From Drosophila pseudoobscura (taxonomy: Eukaryota; Arthropoda; Insecta; Diptera; Drosophilidae), in the NCBI RefSeq assembly GCF_009870125.1, contig NC_046683.1, forward strand, positions 7,812,001 through 7,876,000: a stretch of DNA of 64,000 bases. The letters run 5' to 3'. How positions within the stretch are numbered: the first letter of the stretch is position 1; each line of letters opens with the position of its first letter. The position numbers were made by a program, and so were the translations under genes. Shown in pieces: positions 42,293-51,994 of this stretch. The notes beneath the pieces are model-generated. The model worked only from the letters and a program-made list of their open reading frames with translations, was not told the origin of the DNA and made no database searches.

Positions 42293-44126
42293 TGCCACGC
42301 CCCGATCGGCTGCCGTATCGCTGAGATATAGTGTGCAGAATAACTAGTATCTCAAAGATATGCACATCCAAATCTTCGGAAGACTATATCTCACACAAGT
42401 AGAGCCCGATCGGTCGATTTTCAGGACTCTCCTTATCAAAAAAGACATGCCACGCCCCGATCGGCTGCCGTATCGCTGAGATATAGCGTGCAGAATAACC
42501 AGTATCTCAAAGATATGCACATCCAAATCTTCGGAAGACTATATCTCACACAAGTAGAGCCCGATCGGTCGATTTTCAGGACTCTCCTTATCAAAAAAGA
42601 CATGCCACGCCCCGATCGGCTGCCGTATCGCTGAGATATAGCGTGCAGAATAACCAGTATCTCAAAGATATGCACATCCAAATCTTCGGAAGGCTATATC
42701 TCACACAAGTAGAGCCCGATAGGTGCAGGACCTACTTTCCCAGGACCGTGGGAGTCCTGCCTGTCGACTGCCATCAAAATCTCGACTTCGGAAATGAGGC
42801 CGATTTTTGGCAAATTTAATGATGTAACCATCATGATTTTTTGCGAAAATCGTGAAAAAATGGATGTACTTTTTTCTGACGGCAGTCGACAGGCAGGACT
42901 CTCCTGATCACAAAAAGACATGCCACGCCCCGATCGGCTGCCGTATCACTGAGATATAGCATGCAGAATAACCAGTATCTCAAAGATATGCACATCCAAA
43001 TCTTCGGAAGGCTATATCTCACACAAGTAGAGCCCGATCGGTCGATTTTCAGGACTCTCCTTATCAAAAAAGACATGCCACGCCCCGATCGGCTGCCGTA
43101 TCACTGAGATATAGCGTGCAGAATAACCAGTATCTCAAAGATATGCACATCCAAATCTTCGGAAGGCTATATCTCACACAAGTAGAGCCCGATCGGTCGA
43201 TTTTCAGGACTCTCCTTATCAAAAAAGACATGCCACGCCCCGATCGGCTGCCGTATCACTGAGATATAGCGTGCAGAATAACCAGTATCTCAAAGATATG
43301 CACATCCAAATCTTCGGAAGGCTATATCTCACACAAGTAGAGCCCGATCGGTCGATTTTCAGGACTCTCCTTATCAAAAAAGACATGCCACGCCCCGATC
43401 GGCTGCCGTATCGCTGAGATATAGTGTGCAGAATTACTAGTATCTGAAAGATATGCACATCCAGATCTTCGGAAGGCTATATCTCACACAAGTAGAGCCC
43501 GATCGGTCGATTGGCAGGACTCTCCTTATCAAAAAAGACATGCCACGCCCCGATCGGCTGCCGTATCGCTGAGATATAGTGTGCAGAATTACTAGTATCT
43601 GAAAGATATGCACATCCAGATCTTCGGAAGGCTATATCTCACACAAGTAGAGCCCGATAGGTGCAGGACCTACTTTCCCAGGACCGTGGGAGTCCTGCCT
43701 GTCGACTGCCATCAAAATCTCGACTTCGGAGATGAGGCCGATTTTTGGCAAATTTAATGATGTAACCATCATGATTTTTTGCGAAAATCGTGAAAAAATG
43801 GATGTCCTTTTTTCTGACGGCAGTCGACAGGCAGGATCTCTCCTGATCACAAAAAGACATGACACGCCCCGATCGGCTGCCGTATCACTGAGATATAGCG
43901 TGCAGAATAACCAGTATCTCAAAGATATGCACATCCAAATCTTCGGAAGGCTATATCTCACACAAGTAGAGCCCGATAGGTGCAGGACCTACTTTCCCAG
44001 GACCGTGGGAGTCCTGCCTGTCGACTGCCATCAAAATCTCGACTTCGGAAATGAGGCCGATTTTTGGCAAATTTAATGATGTAACCATCATGATTTTTTG
44101 CGAAAGTCGTGAAAAAATGGATGTCC

Positions 44127-44889
44127 TAGTTATACTAGTTATTCTGCACGCTATATCTCAGCGATACGGCAGCCGATCGGGGCGTGGCATGTCTGTCTGG
44201 AAAGTAGGTCCTGCACCTATCGGGCTCTACTTGTGTGAGATATAGTCTTCCGAAGATTTGGATGTGCATATCTTTGAGATACTAGTTATTCTGCACGCCA
44301 TATCTCAGCGATACGGCAGCCGATCGGGGCGTGGCATGTCTTTTTGTGATCAGGAGAGATCCTGCCTGTCGACTGCCGTCAGAAAAAAGGACATCCATTT
44401 TTTCACGATTTTCGCAAAAAATCATGATGGTTACATCATTAAATTTGCCAAAAATCGGCCTCATCTCCGAAGTCGAGATTTTGATGGCAGTCGACAGGCA
44501 GGACTCCCACGGTCCTGGGAAAGTAGGTCCTGCACCTATCGGGCTCTACTTGTGTGAGATATAGCCTTCCGAAGATTTGGATGTGCATATCTTTGAGATA
44601 CTAGTTATTCTGCACGCTATATCTCAGCGATACGGCAGCCGATCGGGGCGTGGCATGTCTGTCTGGAAAGTAGGTCCTGCACCTATCGGGCTCTACTTGT
44701 GTGAGATATAGCCTTCCGAAGATTTGGATGTGCATATCTTTGAGATACTAGTTATTCTGCACGCCATATCTCAGCGATACGGCAGCCGATCGTGGCGTGG
44801 CATGTCTTTTTGTGATCAGGAGAGTCCTGCCAATCGACTGCCGTCAAAAAAAGGAAATTTTTCACGATTTTCGCAAAAAATCATGATGA
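44127..44889 (-). repeat. Inverted satellite block 3 and array edge
   Basis: The left junction repeats the GGATGTCC/TAGTTATACTAG fusion of block 1. A reversed long unit at about 44,340-44,560 mirrors the forward long unit at 43,632-43,860 around position 44,098; both carry an extra base in GGATCTCTCCTGATC and the GAGATGAGG variant. The last unit is degenerate and lacks most of the fold-back arm before the array ends. Confidence 0.88.
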
Positions 44890-45269
44890 ATTCATCAATT
44901 GGATAAAGTTAGGTGTTGATGGCTGAAGGTCTTTCTTAGCTAGTTTTATCAAATTGAAATAGAAGATCGAGCACATAGAAAAATTAACCGATTGTTGACC
45001 AGTGGGTATTAAAGTACTCTCCACGAAAGTTATTAAGCTAAAAGAATTTTAACGCAGCTCAGGTAAAAGATATCGTGGGGTTTTTTGTAAGTTAAAAGAA
45101 AGGATAAATTATATCTAGAAGATGCATTACAACCGGTACCATTCGTCGCTGTTTACCTCTAGCTGTTAACCTAATAAAATAAAGGGGGCTTTAGTGGGCT
45201 AAAATCGCTTTTTTATCGGTATATTTTGGTATATCTCTCAAGGTTACTGATTGTGCTTTTAATTCAAAA
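44890..45269. other. AT-rich intergenic sequence between satellite and MITE
   Basis: This sequence is not repetitive within the window and holds no convincing open frame. TCGGTATATTT at about 45,216-45,226, followed by a second GGTATATC, resembles the TATA-less Drosophila core promoter element called motif 6, but with a mismatch. It could be promoter sequence for CLPTM1L. Nothing else was recognised. Confidence 0.4.
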
Positions 45270-45271
45270 TA

Positions 45272-45463
45272 CAGTCGAGCTTCCATATAGCGAATCTCAA
45301 GGGACCCAAAAAAAAAGTTCGTTATACGGAAAATATGTAATATATAATTCCTAAAAATACATTTTTCTTAAGTTTATTTTGCCTTAAAATAATTAGTAAT
45401 TTCTGTAATTCGTTTTATAGAAAACTCCGTTGTATGGAAGTTCGTCATAGAGAAGTTCGAGTG
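45272..45463. mobile_element. Pogo/Tigger-like MITE, about 192 bp
   Basis: The left end reads CAGTCGAGCTTCCATATAGC and the right end, reverse complemented, reads CACTCGAACTTCTCTATGAC; both are followed by GAA. A TA dinucleotide lies immediately outside each end (45,270-45,271 and 45,464-45,465), the target-site duplication expected for the Tc1/mariner/pogo superfamily. Motifs of the type TTCGTTATA and TATAGCGAA recur inside both ends, as is common in pogo and Tigger elements. There is no coding capacity, so it is a non-autonomous copy. The ends are diverged, so it is not a recent insertion. Confidence 0.65.
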
Positions 45464-45465
45464 TA

Positions 45466-45651
45466 TGTAGTTTTTGTTAGATTGTGCAGCCCTAGGAGCA
45501 CCGGCATTTTAGCTACGATGTGGCCGTCTGAGAAGTAAAGCAAAATTTTCCTAATTTTCGCATTGACATCACCCCCTCCCTGCTCCGCGACGTCACCCAC
45601 CGCGAATATCAGCCTACTACCGACCGACCAGCATCTCGTCCAGGCACCGAC
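45466..45651 (+). promoter_or_regulatory. Probable 5' leader and promoter of CLPTM1L
   Basis: About 186 bp lie between the MITE and the CLPTM1L start codon. No TATA box was seen, consistent with a housekeeping promoter. GC content rises from about 45,565 onward, suggesting transcribed leader. The transcription start cannot be placed; an additional upstream non-coding exon is possible. Confidence 0.35.
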
Positions 45652-47443
45652 ATGGCGATGCCATCGATCTCAACGATACTGGGCGTGGTATTCCTGGCCT
45701 ACATCGCCCACTCCATCTACCAAATGTCGCAGCTCTTCACGACGCTGAACTGCACCGCCCAGCCCTGCTACACGTCCTTCCTGGCGGAGAAGCCGCGCAT
45801 GCAGTTGGCGCTGTTCACGTCGCGCACACCGCATCCGATAGCCAGCGAGGTGCAGGACATCTACAAGGCGAAGCGCTTCGACTACAGCCGCCCCTTCGAG
45901 CACGACTTCGAGGTGGAGGTACCGCTGAAAACGCGCCGCAACGGCTCGCTCTACATGCACGTAGTCTTGGCGCTGGAAGGTGAGCCGCTCGAGTGGCGCA
46001 GCCTTCGCCGCGACGGTCCCACCGTCCTGCACACGCTCAGTCTCACCGATTACATGGTGCCCCGTGCCGAGGCTTTCAACCTGCTTGGCGAGGCGGCCGA
46101 TAAGGCTCGACCGGGCGGCAGCGGTAGCGGCAGCAGCGGAGAAAAATCGGTGCAGGGTAAGGCCTCATCCGGGAACAGTAAGGGAGCATCTGGCGGAAGA
46201 CCGAGCACCCACATGAGGTCCAATGTTTATGTGACACTGCTGACGGACCTGTTCTCGGTGTCGCAGGCGGATGTACCGCCGGAGATGGCCCAGCTGATAC
46301 GCGTCAATCGGATGCAACAGATCCTGCCCATACTCCAGACGGACACGTTCAACACCCGCATGAAGGACCTGGTGGCCATCACACGCAACACCACCGAATT
46401 CACATTCAGCTTCCACTACAAGCCCGTGGGCGTGGGCAAGCTCCGGCTGATGCTGCTCATGGAGCACGCCACACAAGCGCTGCTCACGATCGGCTTTGCC
46501 ACCAAGGACATTGACGAAGTCAAAGGGATATTCTCCGACACGAACGTGTATCTGCTCTGCGGCACCATCTTCGTGTCCAGCATTCATGTGAGTAGTAGCT
46601 CTCACGATTGTAGTATCCTCTAAAATGGGTTCCGTTCCCGTCCTTCGACAGATGCTCTTTGATTTCCTGAGCTTCAAGAATGACGTCTCCTTCTGGCGCC
46701 AGAAGCAGTCGTACGAGGGCCTCTCCACCCGCACCACCATGTGGCGAGCTTTCTCACAGTTCGTGATATTCCTGTATCTGCTGGACGAGAACACCTCGTA
46801 TCTGGTGATAGTGCCCGTCGGCCTGGGCACCCTCATCGAGTTGTGGAAGTGCAAAAAGATACTGCGCCTCGAACTAAGCTTCAGCGGCTTTGTGCGCCGC
46901 AAACTGGAGGATCAGACAGAGCAACAGAACGGCCAACTAGCCGAACAGCAGACGGATCAGTTCGATCGCCAGGGCATGCGGTACCTCAGCTATCTGCTCT
47001 ATCCGCTGTGCCTGGGCGGGGCCGTCTACTCGCTGCTGTATCAGCCGCACCGTTCGTGGTACTCCTGGACCCTCAACTCCATGGTCAACGGAGTGTACGC
47101 CTTTGGGTTCCTGTTCATGCTGCCCCAGCTGTTTGTCAACTACAAGCTCAAGTCGGTGGCCGCCCTGCCCTGGCGCGCCTTCATGTACAAGGCCTTCAAT
47201 ACGTTCATCGATGACTTCTTCGCGTTCATCATCACGATGCCAACGGCTCATCGTGTGGCCTGCCTACGCGACGACATTGTCTTCCTTATATATTTGTATC
47301 AGCGCTGGCTCTATCCCGTCGACAAGAATCGCCTGGACACGGGTTTGGCCATCACCGAAACGGCGCCACCACCAACTGGAGCATCAGGCGCAGCAGCCAC
47401 TGAGCCACGAACTGCGGCGGCCAGCCGCAAGAAGCGTAACTAA
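45652..47443 (+). CDS. CLPTM1L: CLPTM1L-family ER lipid scramblase (two exons)
   Basis: Exons are 45652-46587 and 46652-47443, joined in phase 0 across a 64-bp GTGAGT...CGACAG intron, giving 575 residues; human CLPTM1L has 538. The family comprises multipass ER proteins, and CLPTM1L scrambles glucosaminyl-phosphatidylinositol during GPI-anchor synthesis. Visible features are an N-terminal membrane anchor (about 6-22), a luminal domain with sequons at N33, N97 and N246, and helices from about 296 onward. Strongly conserved stretches include DEVKGIFSDTN, MLFDFLSFKNDVSFW, YLSYLLYPLCLGGAVYSLL, GVYAFGFLFMLPQLFVNYKL, AFNTFIDDFFAFIITMPT and YLYQRWLYPVDK. Residues 155-186 are a Gly/Ser-rich insert not expected in the human protein. 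The C terminus is KKRN, fitting a dilysine ER-retrieval signal. The first ATG was chosen because the anchor follows directly. An AATAAA at 47,605-47,610 probably ends the mRNA. CLPTM1 itself is a less likely match. Confidence 0.93.
46588..46651 (+). other. CLPTM1L intron
   Basis: This 64-bp intron starts GTGAGTAG and ends CTTCGACAG. If retained, translation would add eleven residues and stop at 46,623, removing all downstream membrane segments. Confidence 0.9.
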
Positions 47444-47604
47444 AATGTAATGATAAATGGAGAGACAGACAGTAGTTTGCACATTCCGTCTATAGCTCTA
47501 GGTCTAGCCTAAGTGCATGGTCAATTTTTGCCCCTATTTTGATATATTCCTCAAACAACAACTCCGTCAGTAGCATTTGAAGCAACAGAAAGAACAGTTA
47601 AAAA

Positions 47605-47610
47605 AATAAA
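47605..47610 (+). terminator. Poly(A) signal of CLPTM1L
   Basis: A canonical AATAAA lies 162 bp after the CLPTM1L stop codon on the plus strand. Confidence 0.65.
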
Positions 47611-47781
47611 ACCAAGGCCCCAAAAGGTCCTTTGATGTAGTCTAAAAATCTTGCAATCTTGTATTTTCAATGGGATACAACTGGTTCGCTCTCTCTCACG
47701 GGGCGCGGGTATTCTGGGCGTTGGGTGGGAGGCAGCCGAGGGAATAAGTGATAGATAGCTTCTATAATTATTTGTGCCACT

Positions 47782-47787
47782 TTTATT
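47782..47787 (-). terminator. Poly(A) signal of Bap60
   Basis: TTTATT on the plus strand gives AATAAA on the minus strand, about 150 bp beyond the Bap60 stop codon. The two convergent genes thus have separate, closely spaced 3' ends. Confidence 0.6.
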
Positions 47788-47873
47788 CTCTTAGTGCAAG
47801 GTCCAATATTTGTGTGTGCGTGCAGGCAGGGACGCGGACGCGGATTCGGTACAAAAAAGAGCTATAGAGATGA

Positions 47874-47894
47874 GGGGGGGGGGGGGGGGGGGGG
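47874..47894. repeat. Homopolymeric G tract (21 G)
   Basis: Twenty-one consecutive G lie inside the predicted Bap60 3' UTR, transcribed as poly(C). The length is likely polymorphic or sequencing-sensitive. Confidence 0.9.
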
Positions 47895-47938
47895 ATGGGT
47901 ATCTGCTGGTCTCGCTGCTTGGCCCTGGATTCAGATGC

Positions 47939-49597
47939 CTATCCATTGCGTATGCCCAGGGCCTGCTCCAGTTCGGCTCGTTTCTGATTTACTTTGGTGA
48001 AGAAGTAGCGCGAAACGGCCTCGTGCGTCCACGGCTGATAGTAGAATTCGGCGCGTCGCTCCTCCTCCGGATTGCCTACAACATCCGTCATTAGCTGCAA
48101 AATAGAGAAGCAAACGATGAGCATGGTCTATGGGAGAGATATGAGTAGAGAAGAGATGTACCTTCAAGTCCCGTGTCTGACTGATTATCCAGCGATGGAT
48201 AAACATTTGCGGATCCTTGGCAAAGCTGAGGAAGAACTCCCGATTCGTTTTCATCTGATTGATGGTGTCGACCGTCTCGTGGATCTTCGTGTCCAGGCCC
48301 TGGATCTCCTGCTGGCTGGCGGTGCTCATCAGGAAGTTGTTCATCTGATTCTTTAGCGTGTCATCCACCTCGACATCGATGTCATAGCAGGCCGTCTGCT
48401 TGTTCTCCGCACAGCTCTCGATAAAGTGATTGATCACAATGGGATCTGGTGGATGCAGCAGTGGATTGAGCCGCTGCGGTATCTCGGCGAACTTCATACG
48501 CTGGCAGCTGAATATCTGCTCCAAATACTTGTCACAATTGATGTACTCCCGCTCGTGGGCATCCTGCAGCTTGTGCGTCTTGATGTACTGCCACAGAGCG
48601 GAGATGATCACCGGACGCGTCTGCGTGTGGACACCCAGCAGGCGGGCGAGTCTCGGATCCAACTTGAACTGCAGCGGTTGGTAGTCGAGCAGAAGTAGAA
48701 TGGTGCAGCGGACATTGCGATCGCCGGGTCGCTTCACTTGGAAGCCATCTGTCTCCTGTGTGGTATGGGTGCGATGCCATTCGACCAAATGATTGTCCGG
48801 CCCGTACAGCTCTTTGTCCAGCTCAATGACCAGAGATTTGAAGAATGACGAGAATTTGCGCTTGATCTTTGTATTGGGATCGCCCTTGCCATCCTCCAGC
48901 AGGCGACCCTCGACGCGCAGCTCCCAGGAGGCAACGGCACCCTCCTCGCCCTCGTTGGAGGGCTCCTTACTGGGGTAGAATGTATTCGAAATGAAAATCC
49001 GAAGCTTCCGCTTCTGCTTCATGGGCCGCTTCAGGGCCTCCTGGATGTCCAAACGCTTCCGCATGATTGTGGCATCCAGCTTGCGCTCGAATGTCAGCAG
49101 ATCCATGTATGCCTGCGACTCTGGCACCAGGTCACGCACCTTCTGCGGCAGTATCTTGTCCGCCAGCTTCTTCTTCTTTTTGGCGGTGCCAAACTCTCCC
49201 TTGCCGGCCCCACTATTGAGGCTGCGCGACTCGGCCGAACGCTTGCTTCCACCACCGGAGCCGCCGCCACCGCCAGTGCCGCGCAAAACGCTCTGGAATG
49301 CCGGCTGTGAGGCGCGCTGCAGGAGCGAGGGTCCAGGTCCAGGTCCGGGAACGCCCGGAGGTGCCGCCGTCCCAGGCACGGGCTGCGTTGTGTTCGGGTG
49401 CAGCGGAAAACCGCGCGGCTATCAAAACAGACAGACACACACGCACTGGGTTAGACATCGAACCAATCGATGAAGTGTTTTTTACTTACCGGAAAAGTGG
49501 CTCCTGGCGGCGGATAGGGACGCATGCCGGGTGACGGCGGCGGCGGTTGGTAGCGCGACTGCACTGGCGCTTGGCCAGGTGCAAAGCGTTGCGACAT
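47939..49597 (-). CDS. Bap60: Bap60, SMARCD-type subunit of the Brahma (SWI/SNF) complex
   Basis: Exons on the minus strand are 49597-49490, 49418-48162 and 48094-47939. Both junctions are in phase 0, with donors GTAAGT and GTACAT, giving 506 residues; the melanogaster protein is of similar length (about 515, from memory). Bap60 is an accessory subunit of the BAP and PBAP nucleosome-remodelling complexes and links them to DNA-binding factors. The N terminus (1-110) is rich in Pro, Gly and Ser. A basic KKKKK run follows at about 116-120. The SWIB/MDM2-fold domain lies at about 283-360 and includes [20 protein letters not shown] and [14 protein letters not shown] helical C-terminal region ends ALGIRNG. 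The start was chosen for [11 protein letters not shown], the expected N terminus of this family; an in-frame GTG at 49,379 is internal. It shares a divergent promoter region with PSMD5. Confidence 0.97.
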
Positions 49598-50049
49598 TTT
49601 CGCTTGCTAACTTGAGAACACTTTAAATCACTAATTCACGGGGAAACTTGACTCTTTTTCTTATTACAACAACGCGTCACGCAAAAAAAAATTGGCTGTA
49701 AGATGGCGTCAAAGCAGAGTTGCATTTTACATTGGGGATGAGTCGCGACATAATAGTAAAAGTATTTTTAAGTAACGAGTCACAGTCAGGATTTAATTGA
49801 CAAGTATATTTAAACGATTCGGTTATAACTCAACTATTTAGTTTTTATTGGCCATTAGATTATATTTTATTTCGTACGATTAGGTTTAATTTGAGAATAC
49901 ATCGCCGTGACATCGCAAAAAACTATCGATGAACGAAACGTCACCGACCGTCACTAGCCAGCACTTTAAATTTTATCAACTCATTCAATATCGATAGGCT
50001 GCTTATTTTGCTGCATTTTGAAAGAAATTTATATACATAAACGCAAGTA
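49598..50049. promoter_or_regulatory. Divergent promoter between Bap60 and PSMD5
   Basis: The start codons are 452 bp apart on opposite strands. The spacer is AT-rich, has no evident TATA box and carries two DRE-type boxes near the PSMD5 side. It is short enough to hold regulatory elements for both housekeeping genes. Confidence 0.75.
49989..49996. promoter_or_regulatory. DRE box, exact TATCGATA
   Basis: The palindrome TATCGATA is the DREF-binding DNA-replication-related element, common in Drosophila housekeeping promoters. It sits 54 bp before the PSMD5 start codon, a usual core-promoter position. A 7-of-8 match, TATCGATG, is at 49,924-49,931. Confidence 0.7.
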
Positions 50050-51639
50050 ATGGAGACGACCTGGTGGGTGGCTAACTTAAAGGCACTGAAGTCCAAGGAC
50101 CAGCGCCTTGGGGCGCTAACTAAAATGAAGACGGCAATCAGCAAGGCGCCAACTCTGTCGCGCGAAACGATCGAGCTGCTGTTGACCTGTCCGGAGTTGT
50201 ACGAGTGCGCGACGCTTGCCGGCGAGGATGAGCAGAAGAAGTTGGACCAGCCAGTTGTCGATGCGGCTATAGAGCTACTGGGCCTCAGCCTGGATCCACT
50301 CCAAATGGATACCGAGGACGTGAAGCTGCCGGGACTGCTTAAACGCGGGCTGACCCACTCCAATTCCGCCGTTCGTTCGATTGTACTCAACAACCTGCTG
50401 CGAGAGCTGCGCCGCCAGACCAAGGAGGGCGCTGTGCGTCCGCTTCCCAGCAACGAGCTGATCGTCTATGTGCTGAACGAGCTGCTTCAGCGCGAGTCGG
50501 ACTGCAGCAGTGCAGCCATCAGCATTCTAGCGATTGTCCTTACAGTACGACTCGACGATGCCGAGATACAGTCGAGGCTGGTGCAGTTGCTGCAACAGAA
50601 TGAGATCATCCGATGCCGCGCATACGAGCTGGGCGTAATGCTGGCCAAGCGCAATGCAAGCTCGCTCAAAAGCGTGGAATTCATCCTGGATGCTGCCCTC
50701 ACTGAGCTGGACAACACCGATGTGCTGCTGCAGGCCAGTGTCATGGAGATCCTTGTGCCGCTGGCGGACCAGAACCACGGGCTCACCTACATGGAGCGCC
50801 GTCGCGTATTCGATGTGATCAGCTCCCGAGTGCAGAGAATCGAGCAGGAGCCGCTCAACATTCTGCTCATTCCAAATATCATGAAGTTCTTTGGCAAAAT
50901 TGGCGCCATCCAGCCGCAAAAGATCATCAACGACTACCCCGTCATGGTGGAGTGTCTTTTCAATCAGCTGAAACATGAAAACGAGAGTATCCTGCCCATA
51001 GCAATGGAGACGCTGGCAAATTTGTCGAGCACATCGCAGGGGAAGGTTCTGATCTCTATGAACTTCCAGCCGGCCATGCTGCTGGCGCTGAAATCTATTG
51101 GTGTCTACGTCCAAAAGCTATCGCCGAAAATTAAAGTACGTCTGCTCGAGTCACTCAATATTATACTGGGGACAACGGTGCGCCCCAACTCAGATATCAC
51201 GTGAGTCCTAGTCTACCCCCATATCCTCCATTAGCACATGTTCTGACGGTTCGACCCCATTTTTTTTAGCACGCTCCTTTCCCAGTGGTACCAGAGCTTT
51301 GCCGGGGGCCCTCAGGTGAACTACCTCATGGACTTATACAACACACCCTTCGACGATCTACAGATCGCTGCTCTAACGCTGCTCAAGACCCTCTGCACAT
51401 ACCGCTGGGGCATTGAGGCCCTGCGTGGCACTGGAGGGGCCGTAGAGCACCTGCTATCGCGTCAGCGTCATCTCCACAAGGATGTCAAGTATCTAAAATG
51501 GGAGATATTGGGACTGCTAGCGGGCAGCTCGGACTTCACGGCCACGGAGACAGTGCGCTTCACTGCCTACGTGAATGAGGGACCCTATTATGTGCCTACG
51601 CAAGTGAACATTGCCACCGAGTCGCAGGGCAACGCTTAG
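50050..51639 (+). CDS. PSMD5: 26S proteasome non-ATPase subunit 5 homologue (PSMD5/S5b)
   Basis: Exons are 50050-51200 and 51270-51639. The 69-bp intron starts GTGAGT, ends TTTTTTTAG and interrupts a Thr codon, giving 506 residues; human PSMD5 has 504. PSMD5 is an assembly chaperone of the 19S regulatory particle that binds the ATPase base module and is absent from mature 26S proteasomes. The sequence is almost entirely helical ARM/HEAT-type repeats, with pieces such as GLTHSNSAVRSIVLNNLL, ESDCSSAAISILAI and YNTPFDDLQIAALTLLKTLC. There is no signal peptide or membrane segment. The assignment rests on length, repeat type and remembered family resemblance; I believe the D. melanogaster orthologue is CG12096. 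A DRE lies just upstream. Confidence 0.85.
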
Positions 51640-51994
51640 AAGACGAGGACCACCACCTACAAGCACCGACGCGGGCAGCAATATCAACAGCTCGAAATAG
51701 AAGATAGAGACACAGAATACATCAAAGTCAAAATTTTGTAGTTAAACTTTCACTAGGAACCGCATCGGATCGGATCGGACATGTATGGTTTTTTTTTGGC
51801 TTAGTAGATAGATAGATTCTTTTTGATTACAAATCGAATGCAAAGCAAATGGATTCAACTAACTTTTGAATATGTATGTATTTATAGATTTACAATTAAA
51901 TTTTACTATTAGATCACTATCACATGAAACTTTGCTCTCGCGGCCTCCTGTCTGTGTGCCAGTCTGTTGATCTGCATGACAGTCATGCCACACT
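51640..51994. other. Convergent 3' region between PSMD5 and the LGR gene
   Basis: This AT-rich stretch of 355 bp contains the 3' UTRs of both genes. ATTAAA at 51,895-51,900 is a possible PSMD5 poly(A) signal. No AATAAA was found on either strand. No other feature was seen. Confidence 0.5.

Larger units (their letters stand above)
1..44889. repeat. Large compound satellite array (155-bp and 318-bp units)
   Basis: This is an uninterrupted tandem array that continues past the left edge of the window. The landmark GACATGCCACGCC recurs every 155 bp in short units and every 318 bp in long units. Hand estimates are about 165 short and 60 long units. Most of the array has one orientation; blocks at about 38,185-39,420, 41,477-42,292 and 44,127-44,889 are reversed. 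Neighbouring units differ by a few recurring substitutions, such as CACTGAG or CGCTGAG, GCAGAATAACTAG or GCTGAATAACCAG, and GCCACGCC or GCCACGGC. These variants reveal higher-order structure. Since 155 is not a multiple of three, the open frames shift at each unit and are not coding. No transposase, rRNA or tRNA sequence was seen. The right edge is where the last reversed unit stops matching after a fragment ending AAATCATGATGA. Confidence 0.98.

Noticed and set aside
1..44889. CRISPR-like array of regular repeats
   Set aside because: The whole unit repeats, there are no unique spacers or cas genes, and the setting is a fly genome.
1..44889. rDNA spacer or histone-type tandem gene cluster
   Set aside because: No rRNA, promoter-plus-gene or histone coding sequence was found in either unit.
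72..44906. Dozens of 60-110 residue open frames repeated through the array
   Set aside because: They are the same satellite sequence read in shifting frames; 155 is not divisible by three, frames occur on whichever strand carries the unit, and there is no sign of codon constraint.
46625..46651. Separate gene starting at the ATG of 46,625
   Set aside because: These bases are the end of the CLPTM1L intron; the conserved family sequence resumes exactly after the acceptor at 46,652.
46165..46902. 245-residue minus-strand open frame
   Set aside because: It lies antisense to strongly conserved CLPTM1L exons, crosses the intron and shows no protein family features.
47794..48094. Plus-strand open frames over the poly(G) tract
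   Set aside because: They are antisense to the Bap60 3' UTR and last exon, and their composition is driven by the G run.
49377..49379. GTG start for Bap60
   Set aside because: An upstream exon adds the expected [10 protein letters not shown] terminus in phase with consensus splice sites.
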